64,000 bases of DNA, taken from Burkholderiales bacterium. GTDB taxonomy: Bacteria; Pseudomonadota; Gammaproteobacteria; Burkholderiales; JAEUOS01. A program made the translations under genes and the position numbers. The DNA lies in the NCBI GenBank assembly GCA_016790635.1, contig JAEUOR010000036.1:62001-126000 (forward strand). The letters are read 5' to 3'. Within the stretch, counting starts at the first letter, position 1. The number at the start of each line of letters is the position of its first letter. Positions 17,589-26,043 of the stretch are shown piece by piece. Below the pieces are notes generated by a model. That model searched no databases and was not told where the DNA came from. It saw only the letters and a program-made list of their open reading frames with translations.

Positions 17589-18121
17589 TTCTGTCCGGTC
17601 CCGGCGCCGCCGTTGGGGTTGAACTCCTCCGGGTCATAGCTCTCCCCGGCGGAGCTGACCAGCCCGCGCGCATCGAAATTGACGATCAGGCGGATCTTGC
17701 GCATCGGCACATCCACTGCATGCGCCGCGTAGTCCCACGATTCGATGCCGTTCCTCGCGACGGTGATGATGCCCGGGCGACCCAGGGTGCGCCGCACGTC
17801 GTCGCGCGTGGCTTCGCCGGGCTTGAGTTTGGCAACTTCATTCACCGTCAGCACCTGGTCGATCGCGATCAGCCGGCCGGACCCATCGAAGCGCGCCATG
17901 AAGGTGTGGCGGCCCAGCGGACCCTTGGGGTACTCCCAGGATTCCGCGAACGCGGCGCCCGCCGGGGCCTTGTGCACCGCCGCGGGCTCACCCATGACGG
18001 TGCGGGTATCGGCCTGCGTGGAGGTGCCGGGCGTGAGCCCGGAGCCGCTGTAGGACGCACAACCGGCCAGGAACCAGGCCACCGGCAAGGCGAGCAGGAA
18101 TGAACGCGTGGATTGCAGCAT
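17585..18121 (-). CDS. Putative outer-membrane lipoprotein (SmpA/BamE-like architecture)
   Basis: Lipoprotein of 178 residues with signal SFLLALPVAWFLAGC and lipobox LAGC. The mature part has two short repeated units of the type 'Gx(S/A)T..DV...G.P......G.E.W.Y': TRTVMGEPAAVHKAPAG with ESWEYPKGPLGRH, then RDDVRRTLGRPGIITV with IESWDYAAHAV. This is the pattern of SmpA/OmlA (BamE)-like small lipoproteins. ATG 18121 is preceded by GGAG at 7 bases. It overlaps the next gene. I would not call it BamE itself because of the duplicated unit. Confidence 0.8.
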   Translation of the reverse strand: MLQSTRSFLLALPVAWFLAGCASYSGSGLTPGTSTQADTRTVMGEPAAVHKAPAGAAFAESWEYPKGPLGRHTFMARFDGSGRLIAIDQVLTVNEVAKLKPGEATRDDVRRTLGRPGIITVARNGIESWDYAAHAVDVPMRKIRLIVNFDARGLVSSAGESYDPEEFNPNGGAGTGQN

Positions 18122-18176
18122 GGCGAACTCCGTGGAGGTCGACTGGGAAGCCATGATAACGCGTTGGGGAGGGGCC

Positions 18177-18776
18177 TTATTCCCTGCCCGCCCCGTCCCG
18201 CAGGAAACCGACGAACGCCGCCGCAAACGCGGTGGCCGCGCCGGGCGAGGTGCGCAGCCAGACCGGCGACCAGTTGAGCGCGCCCAGGAGCATCAGGCGC
18301 ATGGCGCGCCGGTCAGTGCCCTCGCGCACCGGCAGGGCGTCGATGAGGCCGCGATACAGAGCCTCGCAGGATTCGCGCAGGCCGATCAGTCGGCCGCGCG
18401 CCGCCGGCACATCAGCCGGGCCGACCCGCACCACGACCTGCGCAAATGCAGTGCGCGAAGCCAGCGCCTGGATGTGCGCGGCGCAGGCGCGCTCCAGGCG
18501 GACCCAGGGGTCGGTGTGCCCGTCGATGGCGCCCTCGACGCGGGCCATGATGCGCCGCACGCCTTCCTCGTAGACCGCCACCAGCAGCGCATCCTTGTTC
18601 TCGAAGTGCGAATACAGCGAGCCCGGCAGCATGCCCACCGCGCGCACGATGTCGCGGATCGACGCGGCCTCGAAGCCCTTCCTGGCGAAACACTCGGCGG
18701 CGCGCTCGAGCACCTGCGGCGCGCGGCTGTCGGCGCGCTTGCGCGCCGGCGCGCGGCCCGCGGCGCGCGCGGCCAT
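18177..18776 (-). CDS. TetR-family transcriptional regulator
   Basis: Regulator of 199 residues with an N-terminal helix-turn-helix: QVLERAAECFARKGFEAASI, RDIVRAVGMLPGSLYSHFENK, DALLVAVYEEG (residues about 20-70). The C-terminal ligand domain is helical. The N-terminus is an Ala/Arg-rich extension. Its ATG overlaps the P450 stop (TGATG), so regulator and P450 are translated from one message; the palindrome at 20051-20066 at the operon promoter is its likely binding site. Confidence 0.92.
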   Translation of the reverse strand: MAARAAGRAPARKRADSRAPQVLERAAECFARKGFEAASIRDIVRAVGMLPGSLYSHFENKDALLVAVYEEGVRRIMARVEGAIDGHTDPWVRLERACAAHIQALASRTAFAQVVVRVGPADVPAARGRLIGLRESCEALYRGLIDALPVREGTDRRAMRLMLLGALNWSPVWLRTSPGAATAFAAAFVGFLRDGAGRE

Positions 18777-20005
18777 CAGCGCGCGACTTCGATCGGCAGC
18801 GTGCTGACGCCGCGGAACACCATCGAGTCGAACCAGTTCAGGCGCGTCCATGCGGGCTCGATGCGCCTGAAGCGGTCCAGCACGCGCGGGAAGGCGATCT
18901 GCCCTTCCAGGCGCGCCAGCGGAAACCCGAGGCAGATGTGGGTGCCGAATCCGAAAGCCAGGTGCGGCACGCCATCGCGCGACAGGTCCAGGCGGTCGGG
19001 GTCGGGATAGGCGCGTTCGTCGCGGTTGGCGGCGTTGAGAAGCAGGAACACGCGGTCGCCCGCGCGAAGCGTCTTGCCGTGCAGTTCGGTGGCCTGCGCG
19101 ACCACCCGTACCTGCGCGCCGGAAGGCCCTTCGTAGCGCAGCAATTCCTCCACCGCAGCTGCCGCCAGCCCCGGATCGGCGCGCAAGCGCGCCATCTCGC
19201 CGGGAAACCCGAGCAGGGCAACGAGTCCGTTGCCGATGTGGTTGGTGGTGGTCTCGTGACCGGCGAAGAGCAGGAGGATGCAGGTCGCGATCAGCTCGTC
19301 CTCGGACAATTGCCCCTCGGTCTCGTCGCGCAGGTTGACCAGTTGCGAGAGCAGGTCGGCGCGCGGCTGCGTGCGGCGCGCGGCGATCATGGCGCGAAAG
19401 AATTCCGCCATCTCGTGGGTCGCGGCCTCGGCGATGTCGTACTTTTCCGGGTTGGCGCGCGACGAGCCGATGAAGAGCGCCATGCGGTCCGACAGGGTCT
19501 TCACTTTCTCCAGGTCTTCGCGCGGCACGCCCAGCATGCGCATGATGACCAGCGCCGGCAGCGGGCCGGCGAAGTCGGCGATGAAGTCGACCTGCGTGCG
19601 CTCGCCGATACGCTGCAAGAGCCAGTCGGCGATCTCCTCGACATCCGGGCGCATCGCATGCATGGACTTGACGTTGAAGACCGACGCGGTCAGCTTGCGC
19701 AGGCGGGTATGGTCCGGCGGATCGCGAAACACCATCCAGGCCGACAGGTAGCGGATGATGTCGCGGATGCGCTCCTGCTCGGGCGTCGGCATGCTGGCAA
19801 AAAACGGCCGCAGCCGGTCCGACGACATGCCGGCATCCAGGCAGGCGCGCCTGACATCGTCGTAGCGCGTCAGGACCCAGGCCTTGAGGCGCGGGCTCCA
19901 GTGGCAGGGATCCTCGTCGCGCATGCGGCGGTACAACGGAAACGGATCGGCGTTGAACGCCGCGTCCTCGGGACGGTAGTCGAGCGGATTCAAAACAGCA
20001 GCCAT
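18776..20005 (-). CDS. Cytochrome P450 (bacterial class I, CYP107/CYP102-independent soluble type)
   Basis: Soluble P450 of 409 residues. I-helix AGHETTTNHIG near residue 248, K-helix EELLRYEGPSG near residue 288 (ExxR), and heme-binding loop FGFGTHICLGFPLARLEG with the cysteine ligand near residue 352. No reductase or ferredoxin is adjacent, so electron donors must come from elsewhere. The substrate is unknown; fatty acids, terpenoids or steroids are common for this class. It is the first gene of a two-gene operon with a TetR repressor, so expression is probably induced by a small hydrophobic ligand. Confidence 0.94.
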   Translation of the reverse strand: MAAVLNPLDYRPEDAAFNADPFPLYRRMRDEDPCHWSPRLKAWVLTRYDDVRRACLDAGMSSDRLRPFFASMPTPEQERIRDIIRYLSAWMVFRDPPDHTRLRKLTASVFNVKSMHAMRPDVEEIADWLLQRIGERTQVDFIADFAGPLPALVIMRMLGVPREDLEKVKTLSDRMALFIGSSRANPEKYDIAEAATHEMAEFFRAMIAARRTQPRADLLSQLVNLRDETEGQLSEDELIATCILLLFAGHETTTNHIGNGLVALLGFPGEMARLRADPGLAAAAVEELLRYEGPSGAQVRVVAQATELHGKTLRAGDRVFLLLNAANRDERAYPDPDRLDLSRDGVPHLAFGFGTHICLGFPLARLEGQIAFPRVLDRFRRIEPAWTRLNWFDSMVFRGVSTLPIEVAR

Positions 20006-20050
20006 GGCCTGGTTCTCCTGATTCGCGGGCTCGGGGAGCGCGCCAATAAA

Positions 20051-20066
20051 GCAAACGAGTGTTTGC
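20051..20066. promoter_or_regulatory. TetR-type operator at the P450 promoter
   Basis: GCAAACGAGTGTTTGC is a perfect inverted repeat with 6-bp arms and a 4-base centre. It lies just downstream of the -10 box of the P450 operon promoter, about where transcription starts, and 46 bases before the P450 start codon. That position is ideal for repression by the TetR protein encoded in the same operon. Confidence 0.75.
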
Positions 20067-20067
20067 C

Positions 20068-20097
20068 ACTATACGGGCAGGCGCGCGCCGCGGTCAA
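20068..20097 (-). promoter_or_regulatory. Sigma-70-type promoter of the P450-tetR operon
   Basis: On the minus strand TTGACC (20097-20092) and TATAGT (20073-20068) are separated by 18 bases, close to the TTGACA/TATAAT consensus. Transcription would start inside the adjacent palindrome. Confidence 0.7.
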
Positions 20098-20125
20098 GCG
20101 CGCGCATGGCTTAGACTCTTGGCCC

Positions 20126-21043
20126 ATGCTCGCGCTCGCCGTTTCAGCCATCGTCCTGGTGCTGTGGTGGTTCATGGGGCTCAAGGGCATCCTTGCGCTG
20201 ATCGCGCTGCTCATCGCCGCGACCTTCGTCGCCTCGTCGATGCGCGCGAGCGCGCGCCCGCCCGAGTCGCAACTGGGGGGTGCCGCAACGCTGCGGCTCT
20301 GGGCCGGCGAAGTCCTGGCCGCCTGGTCATTGTTTCTTTGCGCCCTGCCGCTGGAACGCTGGCTCTTTGCGCGTGACCACATGGGCTCGCGCGCCGCGGC
20401 AGCGCCCGTTCTGCTGGTACATGGCTACGTCAACAACGCCGGGGCGCTGTGGCGCCTGCGCGGTGCGCTCAAGCGCGCCGGTCACAGCGTGCATAGCGTC
20501 AACCTGGAGCCGGTCTACACCGACATCGATGCCTATGTGCCGCTCCTGGCCGCGCGCATCGCAGAGGTGCGCAGCCGCCATGCCGGGCGCGAGGTCGTGC
20601 TGGTGTGCCACAGCATGGGCGGCCTGGCGGCGCGCGCCCTGCTGCGCCACTGCGCGCGTGCGGGTCAGCCCGCCGGCGTCGCGCTCGTCGTCACGCTGGG
20701 CACGCCGCACCACGGCACCGCGCTGGCGCAGATCGAAATGAGCCCCAATGGCCGCCAGATGCGCCTGGGCAGCCCGTGGCTCGCCGCCCTGGCTGCCGAC
20801 GAGCAGGGCGCGTGGCCCTGCCCGCTGGTGTCGATCTTCTCGCGCGACGACAACATCGTCGTGCCGCAGGCGAGCGCGGAGTTGAACGGCGCGCGGAACA
20901 GGGTGGTCTCAGGCGTCGGACACATCAGCCTGCCGCTCAATGCGCGGGTGGCCGCCATGGTGATCGAGGAGATCGAGCGCGCCGCTGCGCCTGAGGCAAG
21001 GTCCCCGGCCCTCGCTGCGCACGGATCCCCGGGCGAATCCTGA
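20126..21043 (+). CDS. Membrane-anchored alpha/beta hydrolase (lipase-like)
   Basis: Product of 305 residues. Two hydrophobic segments stand at the N-terminus (LALAVSAIVLVLWWFM, ILALIALLIAATFVA), and the lipase domain follows: oxyanion VLLVHGYVNNAG near residue 95, nucleophile elbow CHSMGGLAAR near residue 158, TLGTPHHGT near 188, acid in FSRDDNIVVP near 235, histidine in GVGHISLPLN near 257. GTPHHGT is typical of triacylglycerol lipases and PHA/lipid hydrolases. Likely an inner-membrane enzyme facing the periplasm. Divergent from the P450 operon. Confidence 0.88.
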   Translation: MLALAVSAIVLVLWWFMGLKGILALIALLIAATFVASSMRASARPPESQLGGAATLRLWAGEVLAAWSLFLCALPLERWLFARDHMGSRAAAAPVLLVHGYVNNAGALWRLRGALKRAGHSVHSVNLEPVYTDIDAYVPLLAARIAEVRSRHAGREVVLVCHSMGGLAARALLRHCARAGQPAGVALVVTLGTPHHGTALAQIEMSPNGRQMRLGSPWLAALAADEQGAWPCPLVSIFSRDDNIVVPQASAELNGARNRVVSGVGHISLPLNARVAAMVIEEIERAAAPEARSPALAAHGSPGES

Positions 21044-21101
21044 TCGCGGGCAGGCACCGCTCAAGGCGCCGCACCCACCCGCGGCACCCGTGGCGGGCGC
21101 C

Positions 21102-21404
21102 TCAGGCCGACTTGGACAGGAGCGTGAAGTGCTCCATCACCGGTGGCGCGGCGAAAAACGGCCCGACGATCGCGCGCCAGTCGGCAAAGGCCGGCGAGCC
21201 GCGGAAGTCGACCGTGTGGTTCTCCAGCGTGTCCCAGAAGATCATGAGCAGGTAACGCTCGGGGGACTCGACGCCCTTGTTGACCTTGTAGCCGCGAAAA
21301 CCACGGGCCTTGGCGATCACGGTCTCGACGCCCTTCTTGATGGCGGCGTCGAATTCGGCGCCGCGGCCCGGGTGGATGCGAATGTCGGCAAGTTCGAGGA
21401 TCAT
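21102..21404 (-). CDS. Antibiotic-biosynthesis-monooxygenase (ABM) domain protein
   Basis: Small single-domain protein of 100 residues with a dimeric alpha/beta-barrel fold signature: MILELADIRIHPGRGAEFDA, a central GFRGYKVNKGVESPERYLLM strand pair and WDTLENHTVDFRGSPAF. Such proteins act as heme-degrading or quinol monooxygenases or have no known activity. The HTVDFR and FWDTLE blocks match the ABM family. It stands alone between unrelated genes. Confidence 0.82.
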   Translation of the reverse strand: MILELADIRIHPGRGAEFDAAIKKGVETVIAKARGFRGYKVNKGVESPERYLLMIFWDTLENHTVDFRGSPAFADWRAIVGPFFAAPPVMEHFTLLSKSA

Positions 21405-21491
21405 GGCTTCTCCGGCGGGTGGATCGTTGCGGTCACGCGACCGATCAAGACAAGAGCGCAGACCGCGGCTGCACCTGACTACGGTCGCGCT

Positions 21492-21827
21492 TTAGTTGCA
21501 CGATCGGTTGTACTCACGGTCGATTTCGGCGCGATGGGTGCGCAGGGCCTCGCGCTCGTTGGAGTTGGTGGCCCGGTCCATGCGCCCGCTGTTCTGCGCC
21601 AGGGTCTGCTCGACACGCGCGCAACGCTCACGTTGCTCCTGGTCGGCCGAAGAAACCTGGCCGGCGCGGCGCGCGGCCGGGCTGTCCCCCTTGTTGTCGG
21701 CCAGCGAGCAGGGATGCGACTGGAACACGTTGCCGCAACGGTAGGTCTTCTGGCCACTCGCTACCATGGGCGCCGCCAGGCAGGCGCCGGCCAACAGCAC
21801 ACTGAAGAAACGAGGCAGGCGTCGCAT
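21492..21827 (-). CDS. Small secreted cysteine-containing protein (DUF4124-like)
   Basis: Product of 111 residues. Signal peptide RFFSVLLAGACLAAPMVASG, then QKTYRCGNVFQSHPC, which resembles the start of DUF4124 domains ('...YKC...G...YQ..PC'). The rest is helical, with a final cysteine (YNRSCN) that could pair with the first two. Probably periplasmic; function unknown. Confidence 0.75.
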   Translation of the reverse strand: MRRLPRFFSVLLAGACLAAPMVASGQKTYRCGNVFQSHPCSLADNKGDSPAARRAGQVSSADQEQRERCARVEQTLAQNSGRMDRATNSNEREALRTHRAEIDREYNRSCN

Positions 21828-21841
21828 GGAGATCCCCAGGG

Positions 21842-23857
21842 TCAGAAGTGGATGCCGCGCAGGAGTTGCTGGAACGCGACCTGGTCGGCGGTGGGTTCGG
21901 CCGGCTTGGCGAGCGCATCCTTGCCCTTGGCCGCGTCCGAGTCCGGGAACATGCGAAAGCTCGTGTTCATGACGATCTGCGCGATGCGCGGCGTGAGCGC
22001 ATGCAGGATCTCGCCAAAGGTGCCCAGGCGCGTGGCGATGCGCACCGGTTCGTAGACGATGGCCTGCACGATCATGTCGGCGGCCTCTTCCGGCGAGAGG
22101 GTCGGCACGTTGTTGTAGATCTTGGTCGGCGCGATCATCGGCGTCTTGACCAGCGGCATGTTGATGGTCGTGAACTTGACTCCGGTGTCGGCGTACTCGG
22201 AAGCGGCGCAGCGCGTGAACGCATCGAGCGCCGCCTTGGAGGCGACATAGGCCGAGAAGCGCGGCGCGTTGGTCAACACACCGATGGAAGAAATGTTGAT
22301 GACGTGCCCGCGGCGCTTCTTGCTCATGCCCGGCAGGAAGGCCAGGGTGACACGCAACGCACCGAAGTAGTTGACGTGCATGGTGCGCTCGAAATCGTGG
22401 AAGCGACCTTGCGCGTTCTCGATCGCGCGGCGGATCGAGCGGCCGGCGTTGTTGACCAGGATATCGACGCCGCCGTGCTTCTCGTTGACGGTGGCGGCGA
22501 ATTCGGCGCAGGCCTTCTCATCGCCGACATCGGCCGAGTAGGTGAAGACCTTGCCGCCGTTCTTGGCGCATTCCTCGATTTCCTTGTGCGCAGCGGCGAG
22601 TTTCTCCGGGTCGCGCGCGACGATGATGACCGTGGCGCCGGCCTCGATGATCTTCTTGGCGGCCGCCAGGCCGATGCCCGACGAGCCGCCGGTGATCATC
22701 ACGACCTTGCCCCTGACCTTGCCTTTCAGCGAGCGATCGATCAGGAGGTCGGGGTCGAGGTGACGCTCCCAGTAATCCCACAGCACCCAGGCGTAGGTCT
22801 CGAGGTTCGGGCACGCGATGCCGGTGCCCTTCAGCGCCTTCTCGGTCTCACGCGAGTCGAAGCGGGTGGGATAGTTGACGAACTGCATCATGTCCTCGGG
22901 CAGGCCCAGGTCCTTCATGACGGCGTTGCGGATGCGCCGCGCCGGGGTCAGGGACATGATGGATTTCTTGACCCCGCGCGGGATGAAGCCGAACAGGGCC
23001 GCGTTGATGCGCATCTCCATGCGCGGCGCGTGCGCGGCCTTGCAGAAGATGTTGAGCACGTCGCCGACGCGGTGCGGGTTGGGGTCGGTCAGGTGGAAGG
23101 CCTTGCCGTCGCCCTTTTCCATGTGCATGATGTGGTCCATCGCATCGACCACGTAGTCCACCGGCACGATGTTGATGCGCCCGCCCTCGATGCCGACCGT
23201 GGGCATCCACGGCGGCAGGAGCTTGCGCATCTTCTGGATCAGCTTGAAGAAATAGTAGGGCCCGTCGACCTTGTCCATCTCGCCGGTCTTGGAGTCGCCC
23301 ACCACCAGCCCCGGGCGGTAGACGCGCCAGGGCATCTCGCACTCCTTGCGCGCGATCGCCTCGGACTCGTGCTTGGTGGCGAAATAGGGGTGGTCGAGGT
23401 TCTCGGCCTCGTCGAACATGTCCTCGCGCCACACGCCTTCGTACAAGCCGGCGGCGGCGATGGAGGAGACACAGTGGAACTTGCCGGCCTTGATGCCGTT
23501 GGCGAACTGCACCGCGTTGCGCGTGCCCTCGACATTGCCGGCCTGCTGCTCCTCGGCCGTGGCCTTCAAGTCGTAGATCGCCGCCAGGTGCACGAAGTGC
23601 GCCACCTTGCCGGCCAGCTTGCGCTTGTCGGCCGCGGCAACGCCCAGGTCGGGCTGGGTCATGTCGCCGGTGACTGCGATCGCCCGCTTTTCGTCCGCGC
23701 CCCAGTACTCCAGCAGCGCGGCGCGCTGCTTCTCGCCCCTGGGGCCGCTGGCGCGCGACAGGTAGTAGACGACGCTGCCCTCGCGCGCGAGGATTTTCTT
23801 GACCAGGCGCTTGCCGATGAAACCGGACGCGCCGGTGATGAAATAGCCCGTTGTCAT
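21842..23857 (-). CDS. Fatty acyl-CoA reductase, two-domain SDR (Marinobacter FACoAR type)
   Basis: Protein of 671 residues. N-terminal extended-SDR reductase: YFITGASGFIGKRLVKK at residue 5, HLAAIYDL near 90, HPYFATKHESE near 160. C-terminal classical SDR: VVMITGGSSGIGLAAAKK near 387, LVNNAGRSIRRAIENA near 470, ISSIGVLTNAPRF and AYVASKAALDAF near 530. By memory the blocks GEMDKVDGPYYFFKLIQK, NYPTRFDSRE and INMPLVKTPMIAPTKIY match the 661-residue Marinobacter enzyme that reduces acyl-CoA through the aldehyde to fatty alcohol with NADPH. This provides the alcohol for the two WS/DGAT enzymes in the window. Monocistronic, with its own 160-base leader. Confidence 0.9.
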   Translation of the reverse strand: MTTGYFITGASGFIGKRLVKKILAREGSVVYYLSRASGPRGEKQRAALLEYWGADEKRAIAVTGDMTQPDLGVAAADKRKLAGKVAHFVHLAAIYDLKATAEEQQAGNVEGTRNAVQFANGIKAGKFHCVSSIAAAGLYEGVWREDMFDEAENLDHPYFATKHESEAIARKECEMPWRVYRPGLVVGDSKTGEMDKVDGPYYFFKLIQKMRKLLPPWMPTVGIEGGRINIVPVDYVVDAMDHIMHMEKGDGKAFHLTDPNPHRVGDVLNIFCKAAHAPRMEMRINAALFGFIPRGVKKSIMSLTPARRIRNAVMKDLGLPEDMMQFVNYPTRFDSRETEKALKGTGIACPNLETYAWVLWDYWERHLDPDLLIDRSLKGKVRGKVVMITGGSSGIGLAAAKKIIEAGATVIIVARDPEKLAAAHKEIEECAKNGGKVFTYSADVGDEKACAEFAATVNEKHGGVDILVNNAGRSIRRAIENAQGRFHDFERTMHVNYFGALRVTLAFLPGMSKKRRGHVINISSIGVLTNAPRFSAYVASKAALDAFTRCAASEYADTGVKFTTINMPLVKTPMIAPTKIYNNVPTLSPEEAADMIVQAIVYEPVRIATRLGTFGEILHALTPRIAQIVMNTSFRMFPDSDAAKGKDALAKPAEPTADQVAFQQLLRGIHF

Positions 23858-24018
23858 GCTTGTCTCCGAGTTTGGCGATACCTGGATCGATTGGGACCGT
23901 GCGCGTCGCGCCGGTGTGTTTGGGGCATTCTATGTGGGTTGGCCGGCCAGCGGGTGCCCCGCAGCCCCGGGGGCTATTCCCCGCCGAAGCAGCTAGCCGC
24001 TCCCGCCGAGCGAATCGT

Positions 24019-24585
24019 CTACCCGCCCGGGTGCCCGCGCCGGTAATGCATGGCGACCGCGCCGTTGCCAAGCGGCCGCGCCGAAACCAACTCGAGCCGC
24101 CGCGTGCCGGGCAGCCCGCCCTCTTACAGCGTCGGCCCGTGACCGGCGATCCTGGGATGGACGAGAAACCTGTACTCGTCGATCAGATCCAGCCGGTCCA
24201 GCGCGGCCGCGAGCTTGCCGCTACCAAGCAGCACGCCACCCGGCGTCGCGTCCTTGAGCCTCTGTACCCCCGCGCGCAGATCGCCGACGATATGGTGGCT
24301 GTTGGTCCAAGGAAAGTCCGAGCGCGTCGAGGACACCACGTACTTCGCCTTTGCCTCCAGCTTGACTGCCCATTCGCGCACCGCCGCCGGCACCTCCACA
24401 TCCCCACGCGCAACCGTCGGCCAGTAGCTTTCCATCATCTCGTAGGTGACGCGGCCCCACAGCATCGCCGCGCTCTCGTCCATGAGACGGGTGAAGAAGG
24501 CGTGTGTCTCGTCGTCGGCGATTCCTTCCTGGTGGTCGACGCAACCGTCCAGGGTGGCGTTGATGCTGAAGGTCAGGAGTCCCAT
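24019..24585 (-). pseudogene. RibD C-terminal/dihydrofolate reductase-like protein, interrupted by a nonsense codon
   Basis: The frame from ATG 24585 reads a DHFR-like protein (LLTFSINATLDGCVDHQEG, LWGRVTYEMMESYWP, HHIVGDLRAGVQRLKD, GSGKLAAALDRLDLIDEYR, LVHPRIAGHGPTL) and stops at TAA (24126-24124) after 153 residues. The same frame continues EGGLPGTRRLELVSARPLG and NGAVAMHYRRG to a TAG at 24021-24019, exactly the usual C-terminal strand of this family (GHGPTLYEGG...). A TAA stands where a Tyr codon (TAC/TAT) is expected, so a single base change has truncated an otherwise intact gene. It stands at the left edge of the R-M island. Confidence 0.8.
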
Positions 24586-24722
24586 AGTGCGCTCGAGTGG
24601 ACGGTCCCCGGCTTAGTCGTGCCAAGACTGAGAGAGTGGCTTCGAATTGACGCCGTCCCTCTCGGCTGGCAGATTCCCGGCGGCGTGATCACCGCGAATC
24701 CGCCTCTGAGGAAACTTTCTGT

Positions 24723-26039
24723 TCAGATGCTTGAAAGTGGTATCGCAAAGGCAGCCCAAGAGCTGCGCGCAATTGTATGGGTTACCGTTGTTTGTGGAGT
24801 GGCCGAGCATCGATTCGCCGGGTCGCGAACCCAGTAGACGACGTTCTGTGCGGAAGGGTTAAAGTTCTCGACAATCGCGAGAACGTAGCTGTTCGAGTGA
24901 TAGATAGCTTGTTGCCACTCGCGCGCAGTCAGTGCCGGCGAACATAGACCAAGCGAACTCTTTACCTCGACATAACGCTTCTGGGTTCCGCGCTGCGCGA
25001 ATATGTCGTAGCCTAGCTGCTGTCGCGATACGACATGCGCGGTCCATCCTGCGGCTATGAGTGCGGACGCGGCGTATTGCTCAGCATCCCATCCGTTGTT
25101 CGTGTTCGGCGGCGCAATTGGAGATCCACCAAGCACAGGTTGACCAATGACCGATGGCGCAACGGGCGCGGGCGTGGCGGCGAAGCTCGCGGCCGGTCCG
25201 TTGGAAGGAACTCTCGCGGCATTTCCAAGACTTGAGCCAGCAGACCATGCGGCCGAATTTGTCAGTCTTGCGTTTAGAGGATGAGACTTGGAGACATCAA
25301 AGTATGTCGATACCTCTTGCGCCGAAAGGTTAAAGTCCGATGCGAAATCAGCCAAAGAAACCACCGGCCGAGTCCCGACGCTTAGCCCCGGGTCTGCATC
25401 GTGGTAGAGAGCGACGATCAGGGGCAGTACCGGAATACGAGATCCCCCGGGCGCGACGTAGGGCGCAAAGTTCGCTGAGTTCTGCAAGTCAGTCGCGGCG
25501 TAACCATTGCCGCCAGGATCAATACGGAGCCACTTTCTGTGACTCTCACTTCGATACGCAGCGCCTGTAGCGCAGAGTGAACATCTAGCGCCGGCTAGGC
25601 TCCCCGGCGTGATTGTTTGAAGATGCCTGCACTGACTTCGGACTTGATTTAGAAACGTCGGACTGGACAACTCTGCAGCGGGTGCGTAGCAACCGATGCC
25701 CTTCTGCAAGTTGAGATTGTTTCGCCACGTGTTCTGGGCCGTTCTGTTCGCTGTTCCAACCAGCCCGGTCCGCGCCAGATAGTTACCCTCAAAAATTGAG
25801 AGAACGCACGAATTCGCTGGACGGGAAATCTTCGCGAAGAGATCGTCTAACAGAGATTGAAGCACCTCAGTCGCGATGAACGAACCCGAATACATGCTGG
25901 GGATGCTGTTCTGAAAGAACTTCATCCCTAAAAATATCTGGACGAACCGTCCTCGAAACGCGCCACCAATTGACCGCTTGTGCTCGGCCAAACAGGTCAG
26001 GGCATCAGCGAAAAGCACCCCACTCGTCACTGGCACCAT
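24723..26039 (-). CDS. Putative restriction endonuclease with C-terminal DUF3883-like PD-(D/E)xK domain
   Basis: Product of 438 residues. The C-terminal third reads GWDAEQYAASALIAAGWTAH, then GYDIFAQRG (D345) and RYVEVKSS (E358, K360), a PD-(D/E)xK nuclease core of the DUF3883/Mrr-like type, with the helix REWQQAIYHSNSYVLAIVEN behind it. The N-terminal ~250 residues are of a type I do not recognise; they contain ARCSLC (residues 151-156) and YRSESHRKWLRIDP, perhaps a DNA-recognition domain. A low-complexity Ala/Pro/Ser linker joins the halves. ATG 26039 lies 5 bases after the C5-methyltransferase stop, so it is the last gene of the operon, the usual place for a restriction enzyme. Confidence 0.82.
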   Translation of the reverse strand: MVPVTSGVLFADALTCLAEHKRSIGGAFRGRFVQIFLGMKFFQNSIPSMYSGSFIATEVLQSLLDDLFAKISRPANSCVLSIFEGNYLARTGLVGTANRTAQNTWRNNLNLQKGIGCYAPAAELSSPTFLNQVRSQCRHLQTITPGSLAGARCSLCATGAAYRSESHRKWLRIDPGGNGYAATDLQNSANFAPYVAPGGSRIPVLPLIVALYHDADPGLSVGTRPVVSLADFASDFNLSAQEVSTYFDVSKSHPLNARLTNSAAWSAGSSLGNAARVPSNGPAASFAATPAPVAPSVIGQPVLGGSPIAPPNTNNGWDAEQYAASALIAAGWTAHVVSRQQLGYDIFAQRGTQKRYVEVKSSLGLCSPALTAREWQQAIYHSNSYVLAIVENFNPSAQNVVYWVRDPANRCSATPQTTVTHTIARSSWAAFAIPLSSI

Positions 26040-26043
26040 AGCG

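Noticed and set aside
18938..20125. Long N-terminal extension of the hydrolase frame at 20126
   Set aside because: The extension is antisense to the P450 gene; ATG 20126 directly precedes a membrane anchor.
21848..24046. 732-codon open frame opposite the acyl-CoA reductase
   Set aside because: The minus strand carries an unmistakable two-domain SDR protein; the plus frame is Val/Asp/His-rich GC shadow.
24586..24722. Possible attachment site or mobile-element end at the left edge of the R-M island
   Set aside because: No inverted or direct repeat, integrase or transposase is visible here or at the right edge.
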